Counted from the stretch's first letter, positions 14,878 through 25,415 are shown. The stretch: 36,042 bases of DNA from Micromonospora sicca (GCF_003172935.1 NZ_QGKS01000226.1:1-36042), one strand, 5' to 3'. Notes: generated from the letters alone by a model not told the origin. Made by a program: numbers and translations.

Positions 14878-15786
14878 GTGTACGACGTCAGGAAGCAGTA
14901 CCGACCGCCGACGCGGGTCTGGGTAGCGGCTGCGCTGCTGGGCGTCGTAACCCTGGTGGGAGGACTTGTCCTGTCCAGTCTCCTGAGCCAGGAGATCAAG
15001 GAGCGGATCTCCGCGGGAAAGGTTGTCGTGGGGCAGGTCACCTCGGTACAGGTGATCCCCGTCGGCAAGTACAGTCCGCCGGTACGCATCGAGGTGCGTT
15101 ACGCGTACCTCGGGGTGTACCGCGAGGCGGACCTCTTCGACGACTTCCCCACCGACCGTTACGCCGTGGGGCAGGAGGTTGAGCTGTTCGTCGATCCGGA
15201 TGACCCGACGAAGCTCGCCACCCGGGACGGACTCGCGAGCAACGGGTTCCTGGTCATCGCCCCGGGCGGGATGATCGGCCTCGGACTCTTCGGCACCGTC
15301 GCCAGTCCGATCGCTGCCTGGCGATGGTGGCGTCGGTACTGGGGGTTCACACCCAGGCCAGTGCGCGGGCTGGCCGTCGACGTGATCCTCGGGGAAGACC
15401 ATCTGATGACACCCTGGGGGAGGTCGGCCAAGAGCGCGGCCGAGGAGATTCGGCGAGCGGGTGCCACCGTCTATTCCCCGCTCCGGCTCTGGATGGTCTT
15501 CCTGGCCGAGGGCGAGGGGATACGGCCCGGCTTTGTCGGCGTCCGTCGTGCGGCTTTCTTCACCCGGCAACGCCGGCTCGTACTGGAAGCGGTCCTCCCG
15601 CAGGAACTGGATGTCCGGGCCGTTCGTCAGCGCATGCTGGAGCTGTTGAACCAGGGAATAGCTGAAGCGGAAGACCTCGCGCGGAGCCGTCAGCTCGCTA
15701 CCCAGCTGGACGCGCTCCGGACGGTTCAGGAGTCACTGTCGGTGGGAGGTTCACCCGGTTCGTCGGGTGGCTCGCCGGAGGGGTGA
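14878..15786 (+). CDS. DUF3592-like membrane protein
   Basis: About 302 aa. A first membrane segment (VWVAAALLGVVTLVGGLVL, residues about 12-31) is followed by an extracytoplasmic DUF3592-type domain with the EVELFVDPDDPTKLATRDG motif. A second membrane segment (GFLVIAPGGMIGLGLFGTVA) and a cytoplasmic domain of about 150 residues follow, with a Gly/Ser-rich tail. DUF3592 proteins are membrane proteins of unknown function. GTG 14878 has AGGGG 7 bases upstream. GTG 14818 with AAGGAG upstream is the alternative and would add 20 Arg-rich residues. It is a single gene between two non-coding stretches. Confidence 0.75.
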   Translation: MYDVRKQYRPPTRVWVAAALLGVVTLVGGLVLSSLLSQEIKERISAGKVVVGQVTSVQVIPVGKYSPPVRIEVRYAYLGVYREADLFDDFPTDRYAVGQEVELFVDPDDPTKLATRDGLASNGFLVIAPGGMIGLGLFGTVASPIAAWRWWRRYWGFTPRPVRGLAVDVILGEDHLMTPWGRSAKSAAEEIRRAGATVYSPLRLWMVFLAEGEGIRPGFVGVRRAAFFTRQRRLVLEAVLPQELDVRAVRQRMLELLNQGIAEAEDLARSRQLATQLDALRTVQESLSVGGSPGSSGGSPEG

Positions 15787-16227
15787 CACCGCACTCGTTG
15801 CCGCAACCCCCAGCCGCCCCTACCCCGGACCTCCGAACTTTGGTCATGCCAGCTTTGTAGGGCAGAGGGTGTCTCGGGCGGGCGTTTGCTAAGCGGGTGC
15901 CCAAAGATCATCGGGCACAGATCCGGCAGAACCGAGGGCGGAAAGACATGCGAGACGTCGAGAGACGCCGAGGATCCCAGGCCCAGGCCCAGGTCAGTGG
16001 TCGCTTGGTCCAATTTCGGCCGATCCCCGGCCAACGGCTTAGGGGTTCAAGCCTCAGCCCCACGTGGGCCCGTGCCCGATCCGTGCCCGATGCAGCGGTC
16101 AACACCGGCCAGCGGAGGTCCATCGCAGAGCTTGGCCGTGGTGCCCGTGATTCCATGACCAGCGAGCACTACGGCCGTATGCCGCGATCCAACCCGATTC
16201 CCAAGCTGACAGTTCAAGTTGATCAGG
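15787..16227. other. Non-coding stretch with an 11-bp tandem repeat
   Basis: No credible gene. CCGTGCCCGAT is perfectly repeated in tandem at 16070-16080 and 16081-16091. Paired 11-bp repeats like this occur beside integrase attachment sites, so this may be a relic arm-type site of another element. Confidence 0.5.
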
Positions 16228-16542
16228 TCACGCTCGCCGCTCTAGTTGGTTGGGGCGGACCCGGAATTGGGTGGTTCCGTCCTCAGCCTCCACGTGGTCC
16301 GGCAAAGTGCTAACGACGAGGACCTGGTCCTCCTGCTGACCGACGACACAGCACCTCACGAACGCCGGCCGGGGGAGAGAAGCGCCAGGAGAGATGCCGT
16401 CATCCACGAAGAAGATCGGGACCTTGTCGACGAAGAACCACGTTCGTCCGTCGGCGTCGACCAGGCGCACACGGACCCTCCGCGGCCAGTCTTCGTCGAT
16501 CCATGCGATCGCCTCGCAGCGCAGCAGCCTGGCGGAACTCAT
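16228..16542 (-). CDS. Hypothetical protein, 104 aa
   Basis: It starts MSSARLLRCEAIAWIDEDWP and continues with beta-rich sequence (VRVRLVDADGRTWFFVDKVP and so on), ending in DGTTQFRVRPNQLERRA. The pattern of a short all-beta protein with EDWP-x-x-VRVRLVDADG looks conserved and stable, not random. The ATG at 16542 is chosen because upstream residues lose the protein-like composition. No motif points to a function and no partner gene is adjacent. It is about 210 bases from, and divergent to, the next small gene. Confidence 0.7.
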   Translation of the reverse strand: MSSARLLRCEAIAWIDEDWPRRVRVRLVDADGRTWFFVDKVPIFFVDDGISPGASLPRPAFVRCCVVGQQEDQVLVVSTLPDHVEAEDGTTQFRVRPNQLERRA

Positions 16543-16754
16543 CACCGGGCTGATCCTGCCAGGTCTCACCCTTGGTCGGCACGCGACTGTCTGGGGCACA
16601 CAGGGGGCACGAGACACTGTCAAACGTTGTCGACCAGTGAGCAGCCCTCGCAACCTGCGACGCCGTGTGAGCAGGCGTCGAGCGCTGTTCCCGCTGGTGA
16701 ACCAACCACGGCTCGCAGTTCCGCTTCAACGTCTGAGCGACATGGCATGCGGGC

Positions 16755-17024
16755 GTGTCAGATGATCCCGTCTTCACGGCAGTGCTCGACAGCCTGCTCG
16801 ACTGTCTGGCGTTCTTCGAGCTATGCGACGACGAGACACTCCACCCGGACATTGCCGCTCAGCAGCTCGAGGACGCGGCTGACCGCCTCAGCGGCCTGGA
16901 GCCGTGCGACCGGGCACGTCTAGCCGCAGCCATCGCAGCCAGAGCAGAGAGCATCCGGCCGCAGTACCGCCAGTTTGTGGAGGAGGCGCCGGAGGCGTTC
17001 GGCCTCCTGGACGAGGACGACTGA
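16755..17024 (+). CDS. Hypothetical small acidic protein, 89 aa
   Basis: GTG start, product MSDDPVFTAVLDSLLDCLAF..., almost entirely helical and strongly acidic (ends GLLDEDD). Helices such as DIAAQQLEDAADRLSGLE and CDRARLAAAIAARAESIRPQ suggest a small helical bundle. There is no good ribosome site, so it may be weakly expressed or leaderless. It lies just before the arm-type repeats of a relic AICE, so it may belong to that older element. Function unknown. Confidence 0.6.
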   Translation: MSDDPVFTAVLDSLLDCLAFFELCDDETLHPDIAAQQLEDAADRLSGLEPCDRARLAAAIAARAESIRPQYRQFVEEAPEAFGLLDEDD

Positions 17025-17042
17025 CCCCAGCACCGCCGCCCA

Positions 17043-17069
17043 GCTGTCGACAGCAACGGTGACAGCAAC
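17043..17069. repeat. Relic arm-type repeat with palindrome (left copy)
   Basis: GCTGTCGACAGCAACGG (17043-17059) includes the perfect palindrome GCTGTCGACAGC. GACAGCAAC repeats at 17049-17057 and 17061-17069 (12-bp period). The same 17 bases recur at 26179-26195. The form resembles the ACAGCAAC arms of the resident AICE. Confidence 0.65.
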
Positions 17070-17279
17070 CGGCGCGGACCGAGCCACCCAGTAAGGACCG
17101 ACGCCGGACTGTGGTCCGAGGCCAGTGACGCCGACGGACCCCGCCGGACAGAGCGCCCAGAACTTGTAAGCGAGGCGTCAGGACCGGGCCGAGAAGTCGG
17201 CCAGCAACCCACTGTGGATCACGCCTGACGCCTGGTGGCGCGGTCCTCTCCGAGTCGCTCTTCATCGCTGTGCATCTAC

Positions 17280-17352
17280 GCGAGGAACTCCCGGCCGCGT
17301 CACTCGACCACGACCGACCCCGCCGCCGGCGGACCGTGGCCAGGGTAGCCGG
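17280..17352 (-). pseudogene. Fragment of an AICE integrase gene
   Basis: On the minus strand this segment reads ATLATVRRRRGRSWSSD, the counterpart of VTLATVRRHRGKSWSSDEAR in the resident Int (residues 191-210). The DNA aligns over about 70 bases with small indels; the reading frame is then lost. It cannot come from the resident int copy at this distance without duplication, so it is a relic of a second element. Confidence 0.7.
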
Positions 17353-17353
17353 C

Positions 17354-17512
17354 ACGTACTACTTCGGCTGGCTAAAGCACACCCGCCCCGCCGGCGGCTG
17401 CACCCGCCCGATCCGCCTCTCAGGCACCCTCGAAGCCGTCAAGGCCGACACCGGCCACGTGGCGCGCCTGCTCCATACCGACGAGCTGTCTGACCGGACG
17501 CTCTACAAGGCA
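17354..17512 (+). pseudogene. Fragment of a RepSA-like gene
   Basis: 53 codons read FGWLKHTRPAGGCTRPIRLS, continue through HTDELSDRTLYKA and match residues about 43-94 of the resident Rep (PGWLEHTRPAGGCARPIRL and HTDELPDRTLYKA). Similarity stops abruptly at both ends. It is on the opposite strand to the adjoining int fragment, whereas intact rep and int share a strand, so the relic was rearranged. The rest of the 733-base gap before the toxin gene holds arm repeats and no other gene. Confidence 0.75.
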
Positions 17513-17757
17513 TCCATGCATGCGCCACGGATTGCCCGAGTAGTCCTGATATGGCTGTAGTTTTCCTCCGTCACGACGGGTAAGGACGTAGATTTCTTGC
17601 TGGTGATACTCAAGATACTTTCTGCAGGTCGGCCTGATCATGGCTCTCGCCAGGCCTAACGCCGCTGCGTAATCGATGATGTTCGCTATTGCCGATGGTC
17701 GATTACCTGCCGTAGCGTGCCCGCAACTCTTCTTTGTCGAGGTGGGGAGGGCTCGTT

Positions 17758-20700
17758 ATGGGGCGCACGGGGGTTCGGCGGCGGCTGCGTGTGGGCTGGC
17801 GATCCGGCTGGTTGACGAGTCTGGCGACGAGCAGGTGTTGGCCGGTGTTGGCAGTCGGGGTGGTGTTAGCGCTGACGGCCAACTTGCTGACGCAGGTGCC
17901 AGCGTCGGCCGCGCCGAAACCCAAGCCGGCCGGCCAGTCGCAAAAGCCGGTGCCGACTCGCAAGGTGAAGCCCCGGGCGGCGGCGAAGGCCCAGACCGAC
18001 GGGCGCGGCATCACCCGACTCGGGAACAGTGTGCTGCCGAAGGCCGGATCGGCGACGGTAGCGGTGTCCGGCCGCAAGGCCAAGGTCGGAGAACTGCCGG
18101 TCGTGGTCAGTCCGCTAGCCCCCGTCTCGGTCGAGGATGAGCAGCGGGCTATCAGGCAACCAGAGCTGACGCCGACGTCGGTGACAATGCGGGTGCTGAA
18201 CCGCAAGGCGACGAAGGCCGCGGGCGTCTCCGGAGCGCTGCTGAGCGTCTCCCGCGCCGACGGTGCTCGCGGCCCCGGGAAGGTCCGCCTTGCAGTCGAC
18301 TATGCCAGGTTCGCCAACGCTTACGGCGGGGATTACGCAGGCCGGCTGCGGTTGGTCGCCCTCCCCGCCTGCGCGCTCACCACGCCGGCCGATGCACAGT
18401 GCCGCGTCCCCCGGGACCTGGCAGCGGTGCGGGCGGGGACCACGCTGACCGCTGACGTGACGTTGGCCGGGGCTGAGGGCGCGTCCGTGCTGGCGTTGAC
18501 GGCCGGTTCGTCGTCCGCTGGCGGCACCTTCCAATCGACGAACATGTCGCAGGCGTATTCATGGGCGGCCGGCAACCAGAGCGGCAGCTTCACCTACAGC
18601 TATCCACTGCCGATTCCGCCAGCCGGTGTCGGCCCGCAGCCCAACCTCGCGCTGACCTACGACAGCGGCCGCGTGGACGGGCAAACCTCGACGCAGAACG
18701 GCCAGACGTCCTGGGTCGGTGAGGGCTGGGACCTGCAGATCGGTTACGTCGAGCGCTCGTATCGGCCGTGTTCCCAGGACGGGCTGCAGAACGTCAACGA
18801 CCTCTGCGCGTTCTCGCCCCACAACGCGACTCTCGTGTTCGCTGGAAAGGCCTCACCGCTGGTGCGTGACAACACCACGGGCACCTGGCGAGCCGCCAGC
18901 GACGACGGGCTGCGCATTGAAAAGTTCGACAGCACGAACTGGCCGTACAACATCAACAACGGCGACAACGACAACGAGTTCTGGCGCGTCACGACGCAGG
19001 ACGGCGTGCAGTACTACTTCGGCGTCAGCAAGCGATACAGCAACGATAACGAGAGCACCAACTCGGTGCAGACCGTGCCGGTGATCGGCAACAACCCCGG
19101 GGAGCCGTGCCCGAACGGCTGCAGCCAGGCCTACCGGTGGAACCTGGACTATGTCGTCGACCCGCACAACAACTCGATGACCTACGGCTACACCAAGCAG
19201 CAGGGAACCTATGCGGGCGCCGCAACCTCCACCACCTATGACATCGCCGCGCAGCTGGACTACATCGACTACGGCGACCGGGTGGGCAACGAGCACGCGC
19301 AGCGGGCGCCGATGCGGGTCGAGTTCGATGTCGCCGAACGCTGCAACGCCGAGCCGTGCCTGAACGCCGACGGTACCCCGATCCGTGACAAGTACCCGGA
19401 CACCCCGTGGGACCTCTACTGCGAGGTCGGCCTGCCGTGCGGGAACTTCAGCCCGAACTTCCTAACCACAAAGCGGTTGGCGGCAATCCGCACGATGGTG
19501 CTGGACGAGAGCGTCCCACCCCAGTGGCGCACCGTGGATGAGTGGAAGCTGACGCACACCTACCCCGACACCTACGAAGCCAATACCTCGCCGCACCTGT
19601 GGTTGCAGTCCATCGAGCACACCGGCCATGGCGTGGACGGCGCCACCAAGACCGAGTTGAAGATGGAGTTCGGTGGCACCAGGTTGGCCAACCGGGTCGA
19701 CTCTAACCCAAGTGCCGGGGTGCCCCAGTACATGCACTACCGGCTCACATCCGCAACCAACGGCAGCGGCGGCAACACTCTCATCGAGTACACCAACCTT
19801 CCCGAAGGGGGCGTCGCCTGCGACCCGACGTGGGCTCCCATCCCCGACAACAACCCGTACCTCTGCTTCCCTCAACGGCACCACACCGACAACCCCGACC
19901 CGAACAAGGCAGGCGGCTTCGCCTGGTTCAACAAGTACCTCGTCAATAGGGTGACGCAACGGGATCTCACCGGCGGCTCGCCCGACGAGATCACCACCTA
20001 CAAGTACGTCAACACGGCCTCGTCCGACAGTGCGCTGTGGGCGCATGACGTGAACGAGAGTGTGGAGCTGCTGTACCGCAGCTGGTCGGTGTGGCGCGGC
20101 TACAGCAGCGTAACTGCGACGAAGGCGACGGCCTCCGCACAGACCATTAACCGTAACATCTATCACCGCGGCATGGACGGGGACGGGAAGACGACCGGTG
20201 ACGGCACCGGGGTTGCCTGGTACGAGCGCGAAGCGGCCCTGCTGACCCCCATCGGTACGCCCGGCCTCGACGGTGCCATTTCCGGCCAGGGTGGTAAGTG
20301 CCTGGACATCAAGCTCCGGGGCACCGCCAACGGAACCCTGGTCCACATGTGGGACTGCTACGACACGTGGAGCCAGGTGTGGCAGTGGCAACCCGACGGC
20401 CACATCAAGAACCCGTATTCAGGCAAGTGTCTAGACATCGCCGACTACAACACGGCCAACGGCGCGACCGTGCAGATCTGGGACTGCGTCGCCGGCAACT
20501 GGAACCAGAAATGGCAGCCCCAACCGAACGGCAGCCTGAAGAACCCCAACTCCACCAAGTGCCTCGACATTTACAACTTCAGCGCCGCAAATGGCACCAA
20601 GGTTCAAACCTGGAGCTGCGGCGGCAACTGGAATCAGGTGTTCCAGCCGCAGGCCAACCAGAGCCTACTCAACCCGCAGGCCAACCGGTGTATCGATGTC

Positions 20701-23700
20701 GCTAATTCGGCCACCGTCAACGGCACGGTCATCCAAGCCCGGCGATGCAACGGCGCCGCCAACGAGGTGTGGCAGGTACAGACAGACGGCAAACTCAAGA
20801 ACCCCAACTCCACGCGTTGTCTCGACATCAAGGGACCCAGCACCACCACCGGCAGCCTGATCCACCTGTGGGACTGCTACGCCACGTGGAGCCAGGTCTG
20901 GGAGCAGCAGCCCGACGGCAGCCTCAAAAACCCGCAGTCCAACAAATGTCTCGACGCCAGCCCGGACGCGACGGGCAGCGCCAACGGCCAGCTCGTGCTC
21001 TACGACTGCGATGCCACCCGCATCACCCAGAAGTGGACCAACCGGTTCAACGACGCGGACGGGCTCAACGGCTTCCTCCGCGAGAGCATCGACCTGGACG
21101 GCGCCCAGGTCGCCGCCTCCACCATCCACATCCCGGCCACCACTCAGACCGGCATGCGGCCGACGCCCGTGACCGGCGGGCAGGACCTCTACGCCCAGCG
21201 GGTTACCGAAACCAGCACCAGGACTCGTACCTGGATCGCCGCGGACGGAAAGTGGCGCTGGACCGAGGCGCAGGCCAGCTACGACACCTACGGTCTGCCC
21301 ACCGACACCCGAGACCTCGGCGACATCTCCACCGCCAGCGACGACACCTGCCTACGTGCGGAATACGCGCGCAACACCACCGCGTACCTCATCGCCTTTC
21401 CCTATCAGACGACCGAGTACGCCGGCGCTTGCGGCAGCGCGACCATCCTGTTCCAAAGCCGCACCTATTACGACACCAGCACCACGCTCGGCACTGCCCC
21501 CACGAAGGGGGAAAAGACAAAGAACCAGTCGCTCGTTAAGGCCCCGGACACCTGGGCTATCACCGAGGCCACCTACGACCCGCGCGGCCGCCCGGCGACC
21601 AAGAAGGACGCCCGTGGCCTGACGACCACCACCGCGTACAACCCGACCGAGAATCTCCCGCTCAAGGGGATCACGGTCAGCAAGCCCATAAGCCCACAGC
21701 TCAACCACGTTGTAAAGACCGACTTCGACCCCGGGCGCGCCCTGCCCACCGTGGCCATCGACCCTAACGGTAGGCAGACGGTCACCGATTACGACCCGCT
21801 CGGCCGCCGCGCCGCCGTCTGGCTACCCACTGAGAAGAAGTCCGGCGGCGACCCACCGTCGATGAAGTACGCCTACGACATTAGATCGGATGCGCCGAGC
21901 AAGCTGACGACCCAAGCCCTGCAGACCCGGCCCACGGCGACCACCGGCCCGGTCTACCTCACCTCATACCAGTTCCTCGACGGCCGCATGCGGCCACGCA
22001 ACAACCAAAGCATGGCGCCCGGCGGCGTCGGTCGGATCATCACCGAGACCACCTACGACAGCCGGGGCCAGGTCGCTACGGAAACGGGGCCCTACTACAA
22101 CGTAAACGCCGCGGGCAGCGCCTTGAACTCCGCGGCCGCCGCGGACCTGCCATCCCGGAGCGTCTACAGCTACGACAACCTCGGCCGCACCACGGCGGAG
22201 GCACTGGAAGCGAACGGCGTCGAAAAGTGGCGCAACCGGCACAGCTACGACGGTGACCGCCACACCCTCATCCCCGCCTCCGGAGGCAACAGCACTACCT
22301 ACTACGACGCCGCCGGCCGCACCACCCGGCTGACCGTCAACCCCACCACGGGCACGTCAGAAACCACCACCTACGGCTACAACACCGCCGACGAGCTCAC
22401 CACAATCACCGACGCCGCCGACAACATCACCCGCTACGGCTACGACCTGGCTGGCAACCGCACCAGCGTTCAAGACCCCGACACCGGCAGCAGCATCTCC
22501 ACCTACAACGCCATGGGCGACCTGCTGTCCACCACCGACGCCCGCGGCCAAAAGATCTCGTATCAGTACGACGCGCTCGGACGCCCGACTGTGCGGTGGG
22601 CTGGCGACGTCGTCACGGGAACGAAGCTGACGACCTACCTGTACGACGGCGCCAACGCCACCAACGGCATCACCGCCGCCACGGGCATGCTGACGTCCAC
22701 GATCCGCCACGTCGGCAACGCCAACTACGTCGTCGAACCCACCGGCTACGACGACCGCTACCGGCCCACCGGCACCCGCTGGATCATCCCCCAAGCCGAA
22801 GGCGACCTCGCCGGCACCTACACCGTCAACTACGGCTACGACTCCGCCGACCACCTGACCACCCTCACCTACCCGGCCAGGGCCGGCCTGCCATCGGAAA
22901 CCCTTACCACCGGCTACGACACCCTCGGCTACGCCACCACCCTCACCGGCGTCAACAACTACGTCACCGCCACCGGCTACACCACCACCGGACAGCTTGC
23001 CTCCCGCACGTATGGCGATCCCGGGGCCGGTCAACTGATTCGCAACTACAGCTGGGAATCCGCCACCGGCAGGCTCTCCACCATCTCCGCCACCCTGCCC
23101 GACCCGGCGCTCCCCGGAACCCGCAAGACCGTCCAGGACGACCTCTACACCTACCAACCGGCCGGTGACATCGCCTCGGTCAAGGACCGCACCGACGGCC
23201 AGTCACAGTGCTACCGCTACGACGGCCTGCACCGCCTCACCGAGGCCTTCACCGCCACCGACGACTGCGCCGCCAACCCCGTCGACGTCGCCGCGACCGG
23301 TAAGCAGCCCTACTGGGACAGCTACACCTTCGACACCGCTGGCCGACGCGCAACCGACACCCACCAAACTGGCACCGCCACCACCAGCCGCACCTACACC
23401 TACCCCGCCAAGGGGCAGCCCCAGGTCCATGGCATGGCGTCTATCGCGGTGACCGGCAGCACCACCCGCACCGACACCTTCGCCTACGACCTCGCCGGCA
23501 ACATGCGCACCCGCACCGTCGCCGGCGTCAAAACCGACTACACCGTCAACGCCGAAGGCCGCTTCGACACCGCCACCGTCACCGTCGGCACGGGCACCGA
23601 ACAGACCAAGCACCTGTACGACGCCGACGGCACCCTTCTAATCCGTACCGAACCGACAGGGAAGAGCCTTTACCTCGGCGGCGAGGAACTCCGCCTCGAC

Positions 23701-25392
23701 GGCAAGATTGTCACCGGCACCCGCTACTACAGCCACGACAGCGCCGCCGTCGCCGTCCGGACCAAGGACGGGCTCGACTGGATCGCCGCCGACCACCAAG
23801 CCAGCGCCAACCTGATGGTTGACCCCCTCACCGGGGCCCTCCAACGACGCTGGTACACCCCCTACGGAGCCGACCGCGCCGGCGCCGCCGGCTGGCCCAC
23901 CGACCGCGGCTTCCTCAACGCCCCAGCCAACACATCCACCAAACTCCTCGACGTCGGCGTCCGCGAATACGACCCCGACACCGGCACCTTCATCGCCCCA
24001 GACCCCCTCGTCGACCCAGCCAACCCGAACAGCCTCAACCCCTTCGCCTACGCACACCACAACCCCATCACCCTCAGCGATCCCACCGGACTAGCCCCCG
24101 GATGGATGATGGGAATCGCCGGCGACGGTGAGCTGAGCGACGCCGACAAAGCCATCATGGTGACCGTCGGTACGGGCGTCGTCGTCGCAGCATTCTGCTT
24201 CGGCACCGGCGGGACGGGTTGCCTCTTGATGGCTGCCTCAGCCATGGTCGTAACCGGCATCGCTGCCGCATCCGCCCCGGAGGGACAGCGCTTCCAGGCA
24301 GCGCAGGACGGGGCTGCTGCCGCCGTGGTGGGAGTTGGCGTTGGGGCCCTACTCGTCAGAACCGGCGGCATCATCGCCAGCGCCCGATACCGAACCCTGA
24401 TCGCCGTCGCCGCCGCGGGAGCCTCCGAAGACGCCACCTACCAGGCTCTAGCCACCGGAGAAGTTAACTGGCGGCAAACTGCGCAGGCCGCAGCGATCGC
24501 CGTTGGCTTCTATTTCGGCGGCAAGATAATCGGCAAGGTAGCCGGCAAGCTTCGTAGGGGGGTGCCCTGCGACCACAGCTTTGCCCCCGCAACCCCTGTC
24601 CTGATGGCTGACGGCACCACCAAAGCCATAAAGGACGTGGAGCTCGGCGACAAGGTCCTGGCAACCGACCCGGAGACGGGCGCTGCTGAGGTCAAAGAGG
24701 TGGAGCAACTCCACCTCAATCACGACAGCGAACTGACCGACCTCACCGTTCAAGTCGAGGACTCCACTCCTCCTGCCGACGGCGGCACTAGCAGCGCGGC
24801 GGCAGTCCTGCACACCACACAGACCCATCCTTTCTGGGATCAAACCCTCAACGAATGGGTCGAGGCGGGCCACCTCGTCGTCGGACATCGACTGCAGACC
24901 AGCGACGGCGACACCGTCACCGTCACCAAGGTCCGCAACTACACCGGCGGGGCCGACATGCACGACCTCACCGTCGCCGACATCCACACGTACTATGTGG
25001 TGGCTGACGCCACCCCAATCCTCGTACACAACTGCGGCCGCGAATATGCTATTACGAAATACAGTGACAAGGCTCCGGGAATGGAGCAGCACCACGGCGT
25101 CATGGATGCGTGGGCAAAGCACAATATTCCGGGCTATAAGTCGCGTGCAGCAGATTCGACAACGATTCAGCTTTCGAAGGCAAATCATGACGCAACGAAG
25201 GCTGTGTATCGCGACTGGCTCGAAGCGCGAACCGGCAGGCGTGTCGGTGCGAAGGTGGACTGGTCGTCCGTTTCATCCCGCGAAATATTTGATCTCTCCG
25301 AGAGGATGTTTGACGCTGCCAGCGTTCCGCAGAAAGCTCGGGATGCATACTATACTGCCTTCGACAGATACATTCACGGGCTCGGGTCGTAG
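17758..25392 (+). CDS. Secreted RHS polymorphic toxin: ricin lectin, Hint, HNH-like tip
   Basis: 2544 aa. A signal peptide/membrane anchor (WPVLAVGVVLALTANLL, cleavage near ASA-AP, about residue 52) leads into a SpvB-like region (about 260-600). Two ricin-type beta-trefoils follow (about 835-1097, repeated KCLDI...W..Q.W). Then come YD repeats (about 1270-1980) and the RHS core (about 2010-2115, REYDPDTGTFIAPDPL and DPTGL). After two hydrophobic segments (about 2135-2170) lies a pretoxin Hint domain, Cys2271 to His2424-Asn2425, with THPFW block. The 119-aa tip from Cys2426 has EQHHGVMDAW and LSKANHDATK, as in treble-clef HNH nucleases. The Hint should release the tip. Start: GGGGAGGG before ATG. 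Confidence 0.92.
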   Translation: MGRTGVRRRLRVGWRSGWLTSLATSRCWPVLAVGVVLALTANLLTQVPASAAPKPKPAGQSQKPVPTRKVKPRAAAKAQTDGRGITRLGNSVLPKAGSATVAVSGRKAKVGELPVVVSPLAPVSVEDEQRAIRQPELTPTSVTMRVLNRKATKAAGVSGALLSVSRADGARGPGKVRLAVDYARFANAYGGDYAGRLRLVALPACALTTPADAQCRVPRDLAAVRAGTTLTADVTLAGAEGASVLALTAGSSSAGGTFQSTNMSQAYSWAAGNQSGSFTYSYPLPIPPAGVGPQPNLALTYDSGRVDGQTSTQNGQTSWVGEGWDLQIGYVERSYRPCSQDGLQNVNDLCAFSPHNATLVFAGKASPLVRDNTTGTWRAASDDGLRIEKFDSTNWPYNINNGDNDNEFWRVTTQDGVQYYFGVSKRYSNDNESTNSVQTVPVIGNNPGEPCPNGCSQAYRWNLDYVVDPHNNSMTYGYTKQQGTYAGAATSTTYDIAAQLDYIDYGDRVGNEHAQRAPMRVEFDVAERCNAEPCLNADGTPIRDKYPDTPWDLYCEVGLPCGNFSPNFLTTKRLAAIRTMVLDESVPPQWRTVDEWKLTHTYPDTYEANTSPHLWLQSIEHTGHGVDGATKTELKMEFGGTRLANRVDSNPSAGVPQYMHYRLTSATNGSGGNTLIEYTNLPEGGVACDPTWAPIPDNNPYLCFPQRHHTDNPDPNKAGGFAWFNKYLVNRVTQRDLTGGSPDEITTYKYVNTASSDSALWAHDVNESVELLYRSWSVWRGYSSVTATKATASAQTINRNIYHRGMDGDGKTTGDGTGVAWYEREAALLTPIGTPGLDGAISGQGGKCLDIKLRGTANGTLVHMWDCYDTWSQVWQWQPDGHIKNPYSGKCLDIADYNTANGATVQIWDCVAGNWNQKWQPQPNGSLKNPNSTKCLDIYNFSAANGTKVQTWSCGGNWNQVFQPQANQSLLNPQANRCIDVANSATVNGTVIQARRCNGAANEVWQVQTDGKLKNPNSTRCLDIKGPSTTTGSLIHLWDCYATWSQVWEQQPDGSLKNPQSNKCLDASPDATGSANGQLVLYDCDATRITQKWTNRFNDADGLNGFLRESIDLDGAQVAASTIHIPATTQTGMRPTPVTGGQDLYAQRVTETSTRTRTWIAADGKWRWTEAQASYDTYGLPTDTRDLGDISTASDDTCLRAEYARNTTAYLIAFPYQTTEYAGACGSATILFQSRTYYDTSTTLGTAPTKGEKTKNQSLVKAPDTWAITEATYDPRGRPATKKDARGLTTTTAYNPTENLPLKGITVSKPISPQLNHVVKTDFDPGRALPTVAIDPNGRQTVTDYDPLGRRAAVWLPTEKKSGGDPPSMKYAYDIRSDAPSKLTTQALQTRPTATTGPVYLTSYQFLDGRMRPRNNQSMAPGGVGRIITETTYDSRGQVATETGPYYNVNAAGSALNSAAAADLPSRSVYSYDNLGRTTAEALEANGVEKWRNRHSYDGDRHTLIPASGGNSTTYYDAAGRTTRLTVNPTTGTSETTTYGYNTADELTTITDAADNITRYGYDLAGNRTSVQDPDTGSSISTYNAMGDLLSTTDARGQKISYQYDALGRPTVRWAGDVVTGTKLTTYLYDGANATNGITAATGMLTSTIRHVGNANYVVEPTGYDDRYRPTGTRWIIPQAEGDLAGTYTVNYGYDSADHLTTLTYPARAGLPSETLTTGYDTLGYATTLTGVNNYVTATGYTTTGQLASRTYGDPGAGQLIRNYSWESATGRLSTISATLPDPALPGTRKTVQDDLYTYQPAGDIASVKDRTDGQSQCYRYDGLHRLTEAFTATDDCAANPVDVAATGKQPYWDSYTFDTAGRRATDTHQTGTATTSRTYTYPAKGQPQVHGMASIAVTGSTTRTDTFAYDLAGNMRTRTVAGVKTDYTVNAEGRFDTATVTVGTGTEQTKHLYDADGTLLIRTEPTGKSLYLGGEELRLDGKIVTGTRYYSHDSAAVAVRTKDGLDWIAADHQASANLMVDPLTGALQRRWYTPYGADRAGAAGWPTDRGFLNAPANTSTKLLDVGVREYDPDTGTFIAPDPLVDPANPNSLNPFAYAHHNPITLSDPTGLAPGWMMGIAGDGELSDADKAIMVTVGTGVVVAAFCFGTGGTGCLLMAASAMVVTGIAAASAPEGQRFQAAQDGAAAAVVGVGVGALLVRTGGIIASARYRTLIAVAAAGASEDATYQALATGEVNWRQTAQAAAIAVGFYFGGKIIGKVAGKLRRGVPCDHSFAPATPVLMADGTTKAIKDVELGDKVLATDPETGAAEVKEVEQLHLNHDSELTDLTVQVEDSTPPADGGTSSAAAVLHTTQTHPFWDQTLNEWVEAGHLVVGHRLQTSDGDTVTVTKVRNYTGGADMHDLTVADIHTYYVVADATPILVHNCGREYAITKYSDKAPGMEQHHGVMDAWAKHNIPGYKSRAADSTTIQLSKANHDATKAVYRDWLEARTGRRVGAKVDWSSVSSREIFDLSERMFDAASVPQKARDAYYTAFDRYIHGLGS

Positions 25393-25415
25393 CAGTGGAG
25401 AAGGGAAGCATCTCA

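Noticed and set aside
20263..21048. CRISPR-like periodic repeats inside the toxin gene
   Set aside because: The periodicity is at protein level (ricin-type repeats) and the DNA units are too diverged for a CRISPR array.
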